In this document: positions 40,978 through 52,180 of the stretch, one piece after another
Layout: each line of letters starts with the position of its first letter
How positions within the stretch are numbered: the first letter of the stretch is position 1
NCBI RefSeq assembly: GCF_964204645.1
Contig: NC_134035.1
Location: forward strand, 13,311,951 to 13,375,950
DNA length: 64,000 nucleotides
Source of the DNA: Tubulanus polymorphus
Taxonomy: Eukaryota > Nemertea > Palaeonemertea > Tubulaniformes > Tubulanidae
Reading direction: 5' to 3'
Notes under the pieces: generated by a model
Told to the model about the DNA's origin: nothing
Databases searched by the model: none
What the model saw: the letters and a program-made list of their open reading frames with translations, nothing else
Translations under genes and position numbers: made by a program

Positions 40978-42917
40978 ATGGAGATAGAATCGAACCACCA
41001 GCAGCAGCAAACTGAAACAACAGGTACTTTTACCTCTTATCTGTTCTTATCACTAGTGTTTTATGGATTAAAGTCAAACCAAGATTCCAAGCTAAGTGAA
41101 AATGTTGATTGCCACAAGCCAACAGAACTTCCCAGGCAGAAGAAGAGGGAGGAGGGACCCATTCCTTTTTTTTGCTGCTGTTAAAAGTGTTTGCATGAGT
41201 GGCTTAGAATGGTACCCAGGCTCGGGTCTCACAGTCACAGACTCATCAGGGGCTCAATTTCACAAAAATACGTCTAAATCTGAAAACGAGGAAATTAAAG
41301 CGATCTTATGAGTTAAAGCTTGTTTGTGAAATTAACCCCTCTCTCTTGCGCCGCTGTGCCCTCGATCTGTTGTTGTTGAGCGACTGCACGTTAAGGTGGC
41401 GCTAAAGTCTAATACCTGGTAACCTTACCATAACTCCAATCCTCAGGACCCAGTTCCGTAGTTGTGAGTTAGAGTTAACTCTTAAGTTACAACTAGTTGA
41501 TTTTCATTGAGTTAACTCAGAGTTAAATCTTAACTCACAACTGTGGAACTGGACCCAGTATGCCAACGCCACGTATTTACTCTTGATTGTTGTTATTTTC
41601 AGATGGTGAATTAATGAAAGATGTTCCGCCGATTTCACCTGAAGCTGTCGATAAATTCGTGAAAGGATTCACCGACGTTTTTCTGCCAGAAGCCGAAAGC
41701 AATAAACAAAAACTTGACGAACTCCTGTAAGAAAACTGAATTACCTTTATACAACGAAAACCCACTTAATTCAGATCTAATCGCGGTATTATTTACAGTT
41801 TAGAGACATCGAAATATGATGTTAAATGCAGATTTCATAAACTGGTTTGACTAGATTAGATTGGTTCTAAATGATCCGAATTAAGCCGGTGGCACTACAG
41901 TATAAACATACCCCGGTATCAGCCAACTTAGGCCAAAAAAAATTGATACCTTGTTTCTCCGCTCTGCTGAGCTTAAATGTTGACCCGGCCGGCCGCCTAT
42001 CTACCCTATACATTACTTTTTTAAAAATCGTGATCAATTTCACCATAACAGACCCGGCCGCTATAGAAATGAACTGTTTATAAATTTTATCATATTTTAC
42101 AAAAATGACCCGGCCGCTGCGGAGAAACAAGGTATCATTTTTGTTTAGCCTTAATATCGCTCTAAATACCTCGCATATACAAGGGTTATTTCTATAAGTG
42201 GTGTTATTTTTTATAGATTGAATCAATCGGTTGTTTTAGAAACGCTACAACAGGAAAACGCAAAGTTCAAAGAATGCACAACTTTCAACGACATCCAACA
42301 AACGGTAATTATAATATTTTCAGAATATAACTCTGTACTAGTGAGGGTGGTGAGAGTAATCTGTTTGTCTGGGGATAATCTGGTATGCAGGAGCCGCAGT
42401 TGCCTAAAAGTTTGTTAGAGTGTAACCAGTGGATAGTTGACATAGTGACAATTCAAAGTCAATTGTTACTATGGTATCTCTGGTTATCTTTAACCAACTT
42501 TTGAGAAACTGCCGGCAGGGCCGTATTAGGGGGGGATAGGGACCTCCGTCTAAGGGTTATCTGCTCATCTGTCTGATAATCTGCTTGTATCATGATTGCT
42601 GTTGTTGTTTAGATGTTGAAAGCGAGAGTGTATTACGGGAAATTGTGTGGACTTCGCAGAGAAATGAATTCACTTCACGACCGAACGTCTAAATTACGAG
42701 TAAGTAATTTATTATCAGAACGCAGATTCACAATCAAACTGAAACTCATCGAATTATAATGAAATCTGTTTTTCAGAGACGAGCCGTCAAACTGCAGCAA
42801 CAAAGACAAAAAGAATTCCTTCAACTCGAACAAAAACGCGAAAAAGAAATGGAGAGAGAACAACAATTAATGGCGAAACAGGCGCGACCTGTACAGAGAG
42901 GAGGGCTCCTGTCTTAA
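40978..42917 (+). CDS. BLOC1S6: BLOC-1 complex subunit 6 (pallidin)
   Basis: Five exons: 40978-41023, 41603-41726, 42217-42304, 42613-42699 and 42777-42917 (stop TAA). All have GT/AG borders and consistent phases, giving 161 residues (human pallidin is 172). The N-terminus is short and Gln-rich (NHQQQQTETT). The conserved core follows: FVKGFTDVFLPEAESNKQKL, LNQSVVLETLQQENAKFKEC, LCGLRREMNSLHDRTSKL and RRRAVKLQQQRQKEFLQLEQ, a predicted coiled coil ending EREQQLMAKQARPVQRGG. The last part matches the family signature KLKKRALKLQQKRQKE closely. Pallidin is a coiled-coil subunit of BLOC-1, which sorts cargo from endosomes to lysosome-related organelles and binds syntaxin-type SNAREs. The stop codon lies inside the first unit of a 41-bp array at 42886-43200. 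Confidence 0.93.
41448..41560. mobile_element. AACTGTGGAACTGG-family inverted-repeat element
   Basis: GGACCCAGTTCCGTAGTTGTGAG on the left and CTCACAACTGTGGAACTGGACCC on the right are near-perfect inverted repeats, with AGAGTTAACTC/GAGTTAACTC nested inside. The unit of about 110 bp is essentially one hairpin, inside BLOC1S6 intron 1. Related copies lie at 55375-55495 and 59098-59195. Confidence 0.82.
41922..42152. mobile_element. GATACCTTGTTTCTCCGC MITE in BLOC1S6 intron 2
   Basis: Left end CTTAGGCCAAAAAAAATTGATACC, right end GGTATCATTTTTGTTTAGCC. It is almost identical over its whole length to the reverse complement of 8890-9117, so both moved recently. There is no coding capacity. Confidence 0.87.
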
Positions 42918-43200
42918 AACAGGCTCGACCTGTACAGAGAGGAGGGCTCCTGTCTTAAAACAGGCTCGACCTGTACAGAGAGGAGGGCTCCTATCTTAAA
43001 CCAGGCTCGACCTATACAGAGAGGAGAACTCCTGTCTTGAAACAGGCTCGACCTGTACAGAGAGGAGGGCTCCCTGTCTTAAAACAGGGTCGACCTGTAT
43101 AGAGAGGAGGGCTCCTGTCTTAAAACAGGCTCGACCTGTACAGAGAGGAGGGCTCCCTGTCTTAAAACAGGGTCGACCTGTATAGAGAGGAGGGCTCCAG
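42886..43200. repeat. 41-bp array amplified from the BLOC1S6 C-terminal codons
   Basis: About eight units at 41-base spacing of GACCTGTACAGAGAGGAGGG plus CTCCTGTCTTAAAACAGGCTC. The first unit is coding and contains the stop (RPVQRGGLLS, TAA at 42915-42917); the rest lie in the 3' UTR. Because 41 is not a multiple of three, later units are out of register. Confidence 0.92.
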
Positions 43201-43371
43201 AGAGAACTCCATTTTATTTATGATTCAAATGATTCCATTTTACAGTCGACTTTCTGCGTTAAGACTTCTATCAAGTTGGGACCAAATTCGCGAGTATCTT
43301 CAAGAAACTAGTTAACATAGATTCTTTTTGTTCGCTGTAACATATTATGTACATAGTTCTTATAATTAGCT

Positions 43372-43377
43372 AATAAA
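43372..43377 (+). terminator. Poly(A) signal of BLOC1S6
   Basis: AATAAA about 455 bases after the stop codon, followed by a second AATAAA at about 43391. The 3' UTR so defined includes the 41-bp array. Confidence 0.6.
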
Positions 43378-44221
43378 ATGGTGCTAACAAAATAAAACAA
43401 AAAACGAAATTCTTGATATGGACTTTCTTAAATTTTTATGATGAGGTACCGTTTAATCCAGTATCAAAATTAAAGAAAACAATTCGTTTTTTTTCAAATT
43501 ATGAGTGGTAAGCATGAAGTTTTTGGCAGAATTTCAGAGGATCGGTGCTCCAAGTAATTAGAGAAGCCTAATATGTCTCCCCTCAATTGAATCGAGGAGT
43601 TTTTTTTAATGAAAATCTGTCTATTGACGGGATTCTGTGATAACAGTATGAATAATGATTAATCATGAATACATGGTATTAGTGGGTTTTCCCCAAATGA
43701 CTCAAATAGACCGCTTTCCTCGTGCATGGTGTAAGTTAGTTATCTCGGGGTGCATGAACTGTCCTTACGTAGTTGTGACTAATTAACTAATTTCAGCATT
43801 TCATTAGTAAATGTTTACGCGGTTTCTATGATATGAAGACCTGTGTTGGTGTGAATCTTTAACTGAAGTGCTATCGGTCGGTATAATTTTATAGGAGATT
43901 ATTCTAGAATATAAGAAAAAAAACCAGGCGGCGGTTTATAAATTCGGATGTTGGGAATCAAGTAATTTATTTCATGGCCGTATATGAAGTTCCTCCACTA
44001 TATTGTTCAGCTGGCTACTGGCGCGTATTCAACCCGGCAGTAGAACCTTTTCATTCAACTTCTATAAGCTCTCAATGTAAATCCATTCAACAATAGAGAC
44101 ACAATTGCGGCTTTTCAGAGTTGTTGATATCATTCTGACACGCGCTATTGAATACGTCACCGGCTGACCACGGTGTACACAAGCATAGACCATTCACCTC
44201 TGCACACTCACACTGTGAACA

Positions 44222-44308
44222 TGCTACCGTGGATTCTCCTCCTGGCGATTTTCGCTGCGCTCCCGCTCTTGCTCCTGTTCCTGCTTCCTGAGGAACGACG
44301 TCTTTATG
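44222..44308 (+). CDS. Possible exon of a small membrane protein (uncertain)
   Basis: ATG at 44222 opens MLPWILLLAIFAALPLLLLF, a strong hydrophobic segment, then LLPEERRLY. The reading frame continues to 44610 but runs into LINE-like sequence. If a weak donor at 44309 (GTTTTA) were joined to the acceptor at 45254, the product would be 51 residues ending in an acidic tail (DSQEVEEDAEGD and stop). The family is unknown. A chance hydrophobic frame is quite possible. Confidence 0.2.
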
Positions 44309-44419
44309 TTTTATGTGTTACTGTTCGTCTCTGTACTGTCCTGTACTGTTCTGTGTTAATTAATCCGTTCTATTTTTCAGCAATTAACCCGTTTTATTTT
44401 TCAGGGCCGATTTCTCTGT

Positions 44420-45215
44420 CGAATTTCAACGTTTGCTGGAACAAAACTAATGTCCGAAAGCGTCAGCTCTCCTTCGCCGGTCATGTGTCGAGGATGTCAG
44501 ACAAAGAGTCGGTCAGGAAATTCTGCCCTCTACACGCCCTCATACGGAACACGAAAACCAGGATGATGAGGCCTCACTGCCCCCACCTATCTACAAAGTG
44601 TGCTGAGTGATGTCAATGACGGGCATATCTGCGGGATTGCGCGGGATACAAATGGAGCGGTTATACTGGATTGTCACGCTACTAGCATTCATTGTGTCCT
44701 TGTGACCACCCGGATGAGGGATGATTCTACTGTCACGCTCTTTGTTTCTGGTATTCTGAGTCGGCTGAGGGATGATTCTACTGTCACGCTCTTTGATTTC
44801 TAGTTTGAGTGCTAGTTTTCATTGTGTCCTTGTGATAACCTCGGTCAGTGGATGAAGTCTCTTGTCGGCTTGTGAGTGCTAGTTTCATTGTGTCCTTGTG
44901 ACAACCTCGGTCAGTGGATGAAGTCTCTTGTCACGCTTTTGAGTGCTAGTTGAGATCCTGAATCTCAACCCGGTCAAGCTGGTTGTACTGTGCTACTTGT
45001 GTTTCGTGCAATTTTACAGGTTTGTCAGTTACTGACGTCGCCCAGTACATCCTGCAGTTAGATGGGGAATGTGAGGCGTTGTCATTCTGGTTTTCGCGTT
45101 CTGTGTGAGGGCGTGTAGAGGGCAGTATATTCCTGGCTGGCTCATTGTCTGGTGTTCTCGGCATGTGACCAGCGATGGAGAGCTGAAAAGCTTTCGAACA
45201 TTAGTTTTGTTCCGT
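44420..45215. mobile_element. Inverted pair of LINE-type C-terminal remnants
   Basis: 44420-44600 (+) encodes RKRQLSFAGHVSRMSDKE and CPLHALIRNTKTRM. 44950-45215 (-) encodes a frameshifted homologue (MPRTPDNEPARN; another frame CPLHALTQNAKTRM). FAGHVxRM followed by a short basic segment is typical of the end of non-LTR retrotransposon polymerases. The two arms are inverted relative to each other and separated by about 350 bases. Both are broken. Confidence 0.6.
44690..44950. repeat. Diverged tandem repeat, about 65-bp unit
   Basis: Repeated GAGTGCTAGTTTTCATTGTG and TCCTTGTGA plus GGATGAAGTCTCTTGTC or GGATGATTCTACTGTCACGC motifs, about four units. It separates the two LINE-like arms. Confidence 0.75.
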
Positions 45216-45239
45216 ACCAGGTTTTCATCGCTCTTCTCT

Positions 45240-45600
45240 TTTTTTCATTTCAGGACTCCCAAGAAGTTGAAGAAGATGCTGAAGGTGACTACCACGAAGA
45301 CGATGCCAAAAAAGAACACTGAACTCAGCAATATTGAAAGTTAAGTTGATACACATGTAAATTACGATGCGTGATACGGAAAGGATTGTGTAACTACAGA
45401 ATATCGTTCTTTTACTCATTTCAGGTTAATCCGGAAAGGCCCATCTAAAATCTGCCCACCAGAAGTGCCCACAAAAGACTCCACCTTGAAGTACCACCAA
45501 ACACCTGTTTCAAAGACCTGTCGCAGCCGAACCTGGCAGTCTTGCATGGCTCATCCTGCATGGCAACAGGAAAACATACATACATAAAGCTAAGTTGATT
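45240..45600 (+). other. Exon-like segments of unknown identity
   Basis: TTTTTTTCATTTCAG at 45239-45253 is a good acceptor. It is followed by a Lys-rich frame (TPKKLKKMLKVTTTKTMPKK) or, in another frame, the acidic DSQEVEEDAEGDYHEDDAKK ending at TGA. A second acceptor-like TTACTCATTTCAG ends at 45425, followed by an open frame (RKGPSKICPPEVPTKDSTL) to about 45591. I could not find a phase-consistent join. They may belong to an unrecognised or non-coding transcript. Confidence 0.25.
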
Positions 45601-48500
45601 TTTCATATCTGGGGTAGAATGCATAGGCGCTGGTCAAGCTCACCATCTCCGCACTACTTTATTGAGGCTCTGTGGCCGGTAGTAAATTGAAATATAGCTA
45701 GGCAATGATTGCTTGAATATTTACAATATTAAACAAAATGATTGAGTGAGGTCCTTTAAATATTCTTTGGTCTGATAATTAAAATGTAGATTGGTCAGTT
45801 ATTGATTAAAAGATTTTGTAAGTACGTACAATTAAGGTAAATTCAATATCTTATGTGACATTTGAAATTATTCGAATGTACCGTAGATATTTCAGGCCTC
45901 ATATGACTATTGTTTAACTGACAATCAAGATCTAGATAGGACAATTTTTACTAAAAGATATATCAATTAAACTTTATCGTTGGTTGATAGATTTTTCTTT
46001 ACAAATAATATATTGATAAATTTATTACCATTGAGGCCTTACTTTACAATATATACTGTGTGCTGCCTCACACATAACAGTAATGAATTTCATAAGATAG
46101 TGTCTAGGGCTCTATCGAGGTCTGGTGTTATATGGGGAAAACTATGGACTACAGGTCTTTATGAAACAGTGATTTGGTCTCAACACTATGACAAATCCAG
46201 AATAAACCAAAGCTTTAATTGATTTAATTCATTCCTGAAACACTGCGTCTTGTTTTGGCCAACGCATGATAATTGTTTGACTGACAATTAGCATAGATAC
46301 AGCCGGGAAAAATGGCTTAGATATTCACAATTAAGATGAATTCAATATTTGATGTTAGATCAAAAACTTTTTATATCATAAATATTTATTGAAATATAGC
46401 TGAAATATATAATATATTTGAGCACATCTATAAATGAATCAGTCTCATGGACTGATCAGTTCTGTATTGCCAACTGCCGCGCTTACGACGACTAGCCATG
46501 CTTTTCAATATTGGCAAAATTTACTCAAACCTAACTGATTCAATTAATATCTAAAAGCCTGTGTCGCATATTAGATATAGTTTAACTGAAAATTAGAATC
46601 TAAGATGAATAACTCATTAAGGTACATGTATTACTTAGATCGATTAAGGTTAATTCAATTGTTATGTGAAATTATTTCTAATTCCATGGACATTTAAAAT
46701 GTAGCTGATACATGTGTATCTGAGCACATTTATTTATCTGTATCTAAGTGAACCTATTGTGTCTTCATACAGCAGTATTAGTTTTGATACATATTGCCAA
46801 AATCATTTAACGCAGATTTACTTCCGATCGAAGGGAGATAAAACAAATCTGTGCCCAAATACATTCCTGGATTTGGAAGGGGGAATATTTCAATTTCACT
46901 GTGTATGTCAGATTGAAAGCCTTATTCTGACAGGATATCCTAAACTTAGGTCTTATTCCTCTTGCTAATAGCTCTCTTTTACTAACCCCTCTCCTTCAAA
47001 CTATATTCCAGCATCATGACTTGCACCGCACCAGGGAGGTCCGGTCATAACAAGGTCTTTCGGTCCTTATACACAGTGTACTATATAAGGGAAATAAAGA
47101 TTATATAGCCATTCGGCTAAGGGAATTTCTAATTTACCACTAAAGATATGCTTTTTTATCTTTAATTTCTGATGAATTCAAATAGTGACGAATTCAGCAC
47201 ATCTGAAATTCTACTCATGTAGATTTTCAGGCTCCATATAGATATTGTTCAACTGACAATTAAAATATAGCTAAGTATGATTACTAATTAATGGTTCGCT
47301 TAGATACCTAGAATTCAATTAAAATCAATTCAATATAATAAATAAAAGTGAAACTTATTCAAAATTGCACAGTGGATGAGACGACTGTATCGCGCAATGT
47401 CATCTGCGTCTAACTGGGCCACATGTGTGTGTGGGATCTGTTGAATCAGTTAGGTTTTGGGGGATTCTGGGTTAGTTAAGCTAGGTATCAAAAGCTCTGA
47501 TGCAAAATTAGCAGTTCAAATAGTGATTAATTCAAATTTGTACCGGATCTGAAATTCTTCTCGTGTAGAAATTTCAAGCCCCATATAAAATATTGTCCGA
47601 GGCAATTTCAATTATAGCTAGGACATTATCAATTAACTTATAGATTAGGTATCTAATTCAGCATCTTCATATAAGGTAAAAGAGCTCAAATCTAAACCAT
47701 AGGGGTTGATAAGTATAATTCAATATTGGTTGATATATAAAGAATACTGGGTATGTTTTAACTCTGTCTCTTGTGCGTGGGTTTTATTGAATCTTTAAGG
47801 CTTTGCAGAATTCTGGATTTGTCGAGGTGTGGGAATGATTCAAGGTTTCTTAAATCTGTAGAACCATGTTACTAATAGGATCAATGTGCTCAATGCTGGC
47901 AGCGCACGGTTAGTTATATTATCATAATTACAAAATCATTGTATATATTAGGAGCAATATTTAGAATTAATGAAATGGATTAGAATACCATTCACTGGGT
48001 ACAGATGTCGCCATCTGTGGGTAGAAAACATCTCTTAAGTTTATTAACTGACGATGAAGAAAACTTGATAATACGAACATGGTTTAGCTGACAATCGAAA
48101 TATATACAGGCCAGTATTACTAGCAGGTTTGCACTGTATGATGGGCCTGGGTTTCAATAAAAGACACATCAAGAATTTCAAGAAGATAGAAAAGAAAACA
48201 GTTCAAAAACGATTTGATAAGATTGATTATGCATTACTAAATTTGTTGTAACTCTGGTATTCCTAGAGATGACTATAGATGCTTTAGTTGAATTGTTGTT
48301 AAACTATAATAATCAACCATTGCTTAGATATTTAGAATATAGATGAATTACTATATGAGTTGAATTTCATAAATATCATTTAAGACTATTATTAAAATCT
48401 ACGTAACGATCCACGTTGCTGATCTTATATATGAATTGACATGATAATTATGATCAGTGATATTTGAAAGGATTTTCTGCTCAAAAGGTTCTGCTCTTTT
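45600..48500. repeat. AT-rich tract of highly degenerate repeats
   Basis: The motif TTTCAGGCCTCATATGAxTATTGTTTAACTGACAAT, then AAxATATAGCTAGG, recurs in decayed form near 45893, 46240, 46565, 47228, 47568, 48076 and again near 49935. Spacing is irregular, 300-700 bases. No protein-coding signal is present. It looks like an old satellite or an ancient tandem duplication. Confidence 0.55.
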
Positions 48501-48589
48501 CTTCAGCTTGCCGTTTCAGACTGATTGGAAGATAGTTTGAATGAACCGGAATCGAATTTCCCAATTATGTACTTCGATTTCAGACATAC

Positions 48590-49200
48590 TCGAGAAAAAC
48601 TACAATAAACTTTAAAAAATTAGACAAATTTAAACAGACAAAAAAAATTAAAGTTAGACAAAATTCTCCCACCTTGTAAACTTTCGGACTAGTTACATGA
48701 AAAAAAGACCAAATATTGTAAAATATAATTATTTCCAAAGTCTCGATGTATTAAATTAGGCAGAAAAAAAATAGATAAAATTATTCAACCTTGTAAACTT
48801 TCGGACTAGTTACATGAAAAAAAGACCAAATAATGTAAAATATAGTTATTTCCAAAATCTCAATGTATTAAATTAGGCAGAAAAAAATAGATAAATTATT
48901 CAACCTTGTAAACTTTCGGACTAGTTACATGAAAACAAGACCAAATATTGTAAAACATAGTTATTTTCAAAATCTCGATGTATTAAATTAGGCAGAAAAA
49001 AAGTTAACCCCAATCAGTCACTTAATATGTGCTTCGACTATTTAAACGGTGAAAGCGACCAAAAAATTGAAGTTAGACAAAATTATTTAACTTTGTGAAC
49101 TTTCGGACTAGTTACATAAAAAAAGGCCAAATATTGTAAAATTACTTTCAACCTTGTAATATAGTTATTTCCAAAATCAGAATTAGGCAGAATAAAAGAT
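48590..49200. repeat. 116-bp tandem repeat
   Basis: GGACTAGTTACATGAAAA occurs at about 48686, 48802 and 48918 (116-base spacing) and again near 49106. Each is preceded by CCTTGTAAACTTTC and followed by a stretch with ATGTATTAAATTAGGCAGAA. Very AT-rich, no coding. Confidence 0.85.
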
Positions 49201-49369
49201 TGTTTGAATGAACCGGAACCGAATTACCAATTATTTTCTTGGACTTAAAAAAAAAAAGATCTGTAAAAACGACCGCCGATCACGCAACTATATCTGTACT
49301 TTGATTTTCGATTTTGAAAAAAACCGCCCTTTCGCTCCCGGCAGGTTTGTAAGGGACACCAACTCGAAA

Positions 49370-49930
49370 AATCAAACGAGAGCTTGAGGTCAACAACTCA
49401 TCAAAAATCTGCTGATTAGAGAACAGTGCACAGAAACCAACCGACTTAGAAGATCCTCGTCGATGATGAAACCAGCAATCATAAAAGGTAACTTGATATA
49501 CATGGAATTATTACGATTAATTCTTATCGAAATATTTTGTCATTACAGGACATCTTCTTTTAATTATTGCAGCTAAATTTCAACTATAAGAAGAAACCCA
49601 GCTTGAGATCAACTACTCGTCCAAAATCGACCAACTGGAACAGCGAACAGATGAGGCCAACAGAATCGAATTCATTAACCAACCAACTTGGATGATCCAC
49701 ACCGATAACGAACCCAGCAATCATAAAAGGTAACTTGATATACATGGAGTTATTACGATGATTTCTAAATGAAATATGTCGTGATTACAGGATATTTATT
49801 TACTCATTGCAGTTAAGTTTCAACTATAAGAAAGAGACCAGCTTAAAATCAACTACTCATCTGAAATCTACGGATTTGAACAACCCACAGAAGAATCAAA
49901 CTCATTAGATGGAAATTACCGGTATATAGA
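49370..49930 (+). repeat. Three diverged copies of a coiled-coil-coding, exon-like unit
   Basis: The units run about 49380-49490, 49570-49730 and 49810-49910. Units two and three are each preceded by an acceptor-like TTGCAG; units one and two are followed by AAAAGGTAACTTGATATACA. The best frame of unit two reads LEINYSSKIDQLEQRTDEAN. Unit one keeps LEVNNSSKI and unit three LKINYSSEI. All have stops or shifts nearby, so they look like decayed duplicates of one exon with its flanking intron. Confidence 0.5.
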
Positions 49931-50181
49931 AATTTCAGGCCTCATATGAATATCATTTGATAAGTGATTATCATCGAAATCTATTTACCTGTCCACATGG
50001 CTGATCTTAGAACTTTTATCTTTACTAGTCTTACACCTTGGAGTAATAAATTTGTAATGAACCTAATTCTGATTTTGGAAATAACTATATTAAGTGAAAA
50101 ACACGGTGGCTTGTAATTTGAAATGACATGTAAGTTATGATAAATCTGTCTAAAATGTTTTGCTTTCTTCACTTTGTTTCA

Positions 50182-50396
50182 GTCAAACTACATCCCGGTA
50201 ATAATGGCCTGAAGAAGACACAAGTAGACAAATACCCATTGACCCATTTGGTGATGAAAACTGCAGAAGCCCAGATGAGAAGTTTAGGAGCCAGCGACGG
50301 ATTAATCACTCAACGATGGAATCTTCTACAATCGGTGATTTCTATAAAACATTTTATCAGGAGCAGCAGAGATGATAGTGTATCTTATAAACACTG
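50182..50396 (+). CDS. Possible terminal exon of an unrecognised gene
   Basis: CACTTTGTTTCAG (ending 50181) is a good acceptor. The frame then reads KLHPGNNGLKKTQVDKYPLT, HLVMKTAEAQMRSLGASDGL and ends at TGA (50396). AATAAA at about 50737 could be its poly(A) signal. No family is recognised and no upstream exon can be attached with confidence. Confidence 0.25.
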
Positions 50397-50759
50397 ATTC
50401 GCGCAGCAAAGACAATGGATTATCTCATGAACACTGAGATCCAGTAGCGGCAAAGACCTCTGTAGTAAAGTATTGATTTTTTTACTAATATCACCCTTTT
50501 TCAGACCAGTCTGATAGGTAACATAGTTTAAAAAATTTACCTGCTTGCGTGGAATGGAGTATGAAAATAGTTGTTGAGTAGAATATTGAAAATTGGAGTT
50601 AGATAACTAGATTCCTTCGGCCTGAGAAGGAACTATGTTCGAATATTTCAATATAGAGAAAACTATTTTATAATGAGTTTGTAAAAAGATGTGTCATGTG
50701 TTTTGCAATGTGACAGAAATATCCTTTTTAGAGTCTAATAAAAGCTAAGCTCCATTAAT

Positions 50760-52180
50760 TCACGATATTGGTCTTCGATCTTTGGTTGATAGATAAGTCG
50801 AGTTGGTTAGTCACTAGGAGTAAATGGTCGCGTCGAGCGCCTAGTTTTGAGTCGTAGGTCTGTTGAGTTAACGCCTAAACTGAGATATAGTTTCAACATG
50901 ATATTGTAAGTTTTATTGTGCTTAACATAGTTAAACAGAGTCAACACAGTGGCTTTGCCCTGTAGATATCACATAGTTAGGAAACATAGAACATAACGTC
51001 CTATGTACAAATAATAAGTATTTGCAGAATTGTAGATGTACTAATTTGATGGCATTGATATTTTCCAAGGCCTGTGTAACCAATTTGAGAAATGAATCAT
51101 ATATGTCGATTTTCAAATGGAGTTTTAACTTTGAGCCTCCATCAATCTGTTCGATGATCAAAGCTACGTATTTGAAAGCAAAGCTTTATCTAAAGAGACC
51201 ATTATTTATATTTGAGAGGTAAAGCTAAAGTTATAGCTAGGACTAATTTTGAACGTTTTAACATTGTTTATAGCTGTTTGAACTTCTTTTATTGTAATGG
51301 GTAAATCCATATAACGAGATGGCTCTCGTGAATAATCACTTAGCTTCAAATCGGGTGTATAATGATTATTAAGAAGCGGCAGTGAATTAGTAGTGCTTTT
51401 TTAAAATGGGCCCAGAACTTTACTGTGAAAAAATGCCTGCAGTTGTAAATAGAGGAGTATAAATAATACATGATACAAAATACAAGTACATAAATAAATG
51501 AATAATATTTAAAAAAATAGATAAAATAATAAGCAACAATACAAACAAACAACAAATTAATACTCTATTTACATGAAAAGGCATTTTTTCAAATATTTAT
51601 TTATCAACAAGGTTTTCTCATTTATCGAACAACCTTCCCTAAGTATAGCGAAAACCCGAGATCTTTTCTGTTGTTGTTTTTAGCATTCTATCAACTCGGT
51701 TATTGTAATAAACAAAACAAATAACAATAAACCTTAACTAAATCGAATACACTTAAAAAAATAACTGATATGATAGAATGCTTTGAATAACTGTGATGAA
51801 AGATCGACCCGTCCTTAGAACTAGCTGCGCTCAATCACTGCTGTGACTGTTTATTGTTATACTGGGGTAGACTTACTATCTAAAATCTGGTACATACATT
51901 TTACTTTTTAGAAAGAATTTAAAACAGCTATAAACTTAAGTTATTGATGTTATTGATAAGTTACCGATTGTATAATTATGTTGATGTTTTCGAAGCTGGA
52001 AGAAAAAGGTCAGAATAGTTAGTATTTAATGTCAAGGTGCTTGGACATCTTCAAGTCAGGGCAAAGTTAGTGGCAAAATTATAGTTTTCAAGTGAAAGTA
52101 ATGTTTACGCAAAAGAAATTAAGAATGATAAATTGATACTCCAAGATTTCTGGAGTGAATCGGTATGTTTCATCTCTAGT
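50760..52180. other. AT-rich intergenic DNA, no gene recognised
   Basis: No long open frame with recognisable features, no tandem repeat of note and no inverted-repeat element that I can define. Several short frames are consistent with chance in AT-rich DNA. Confidence 0.5.
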
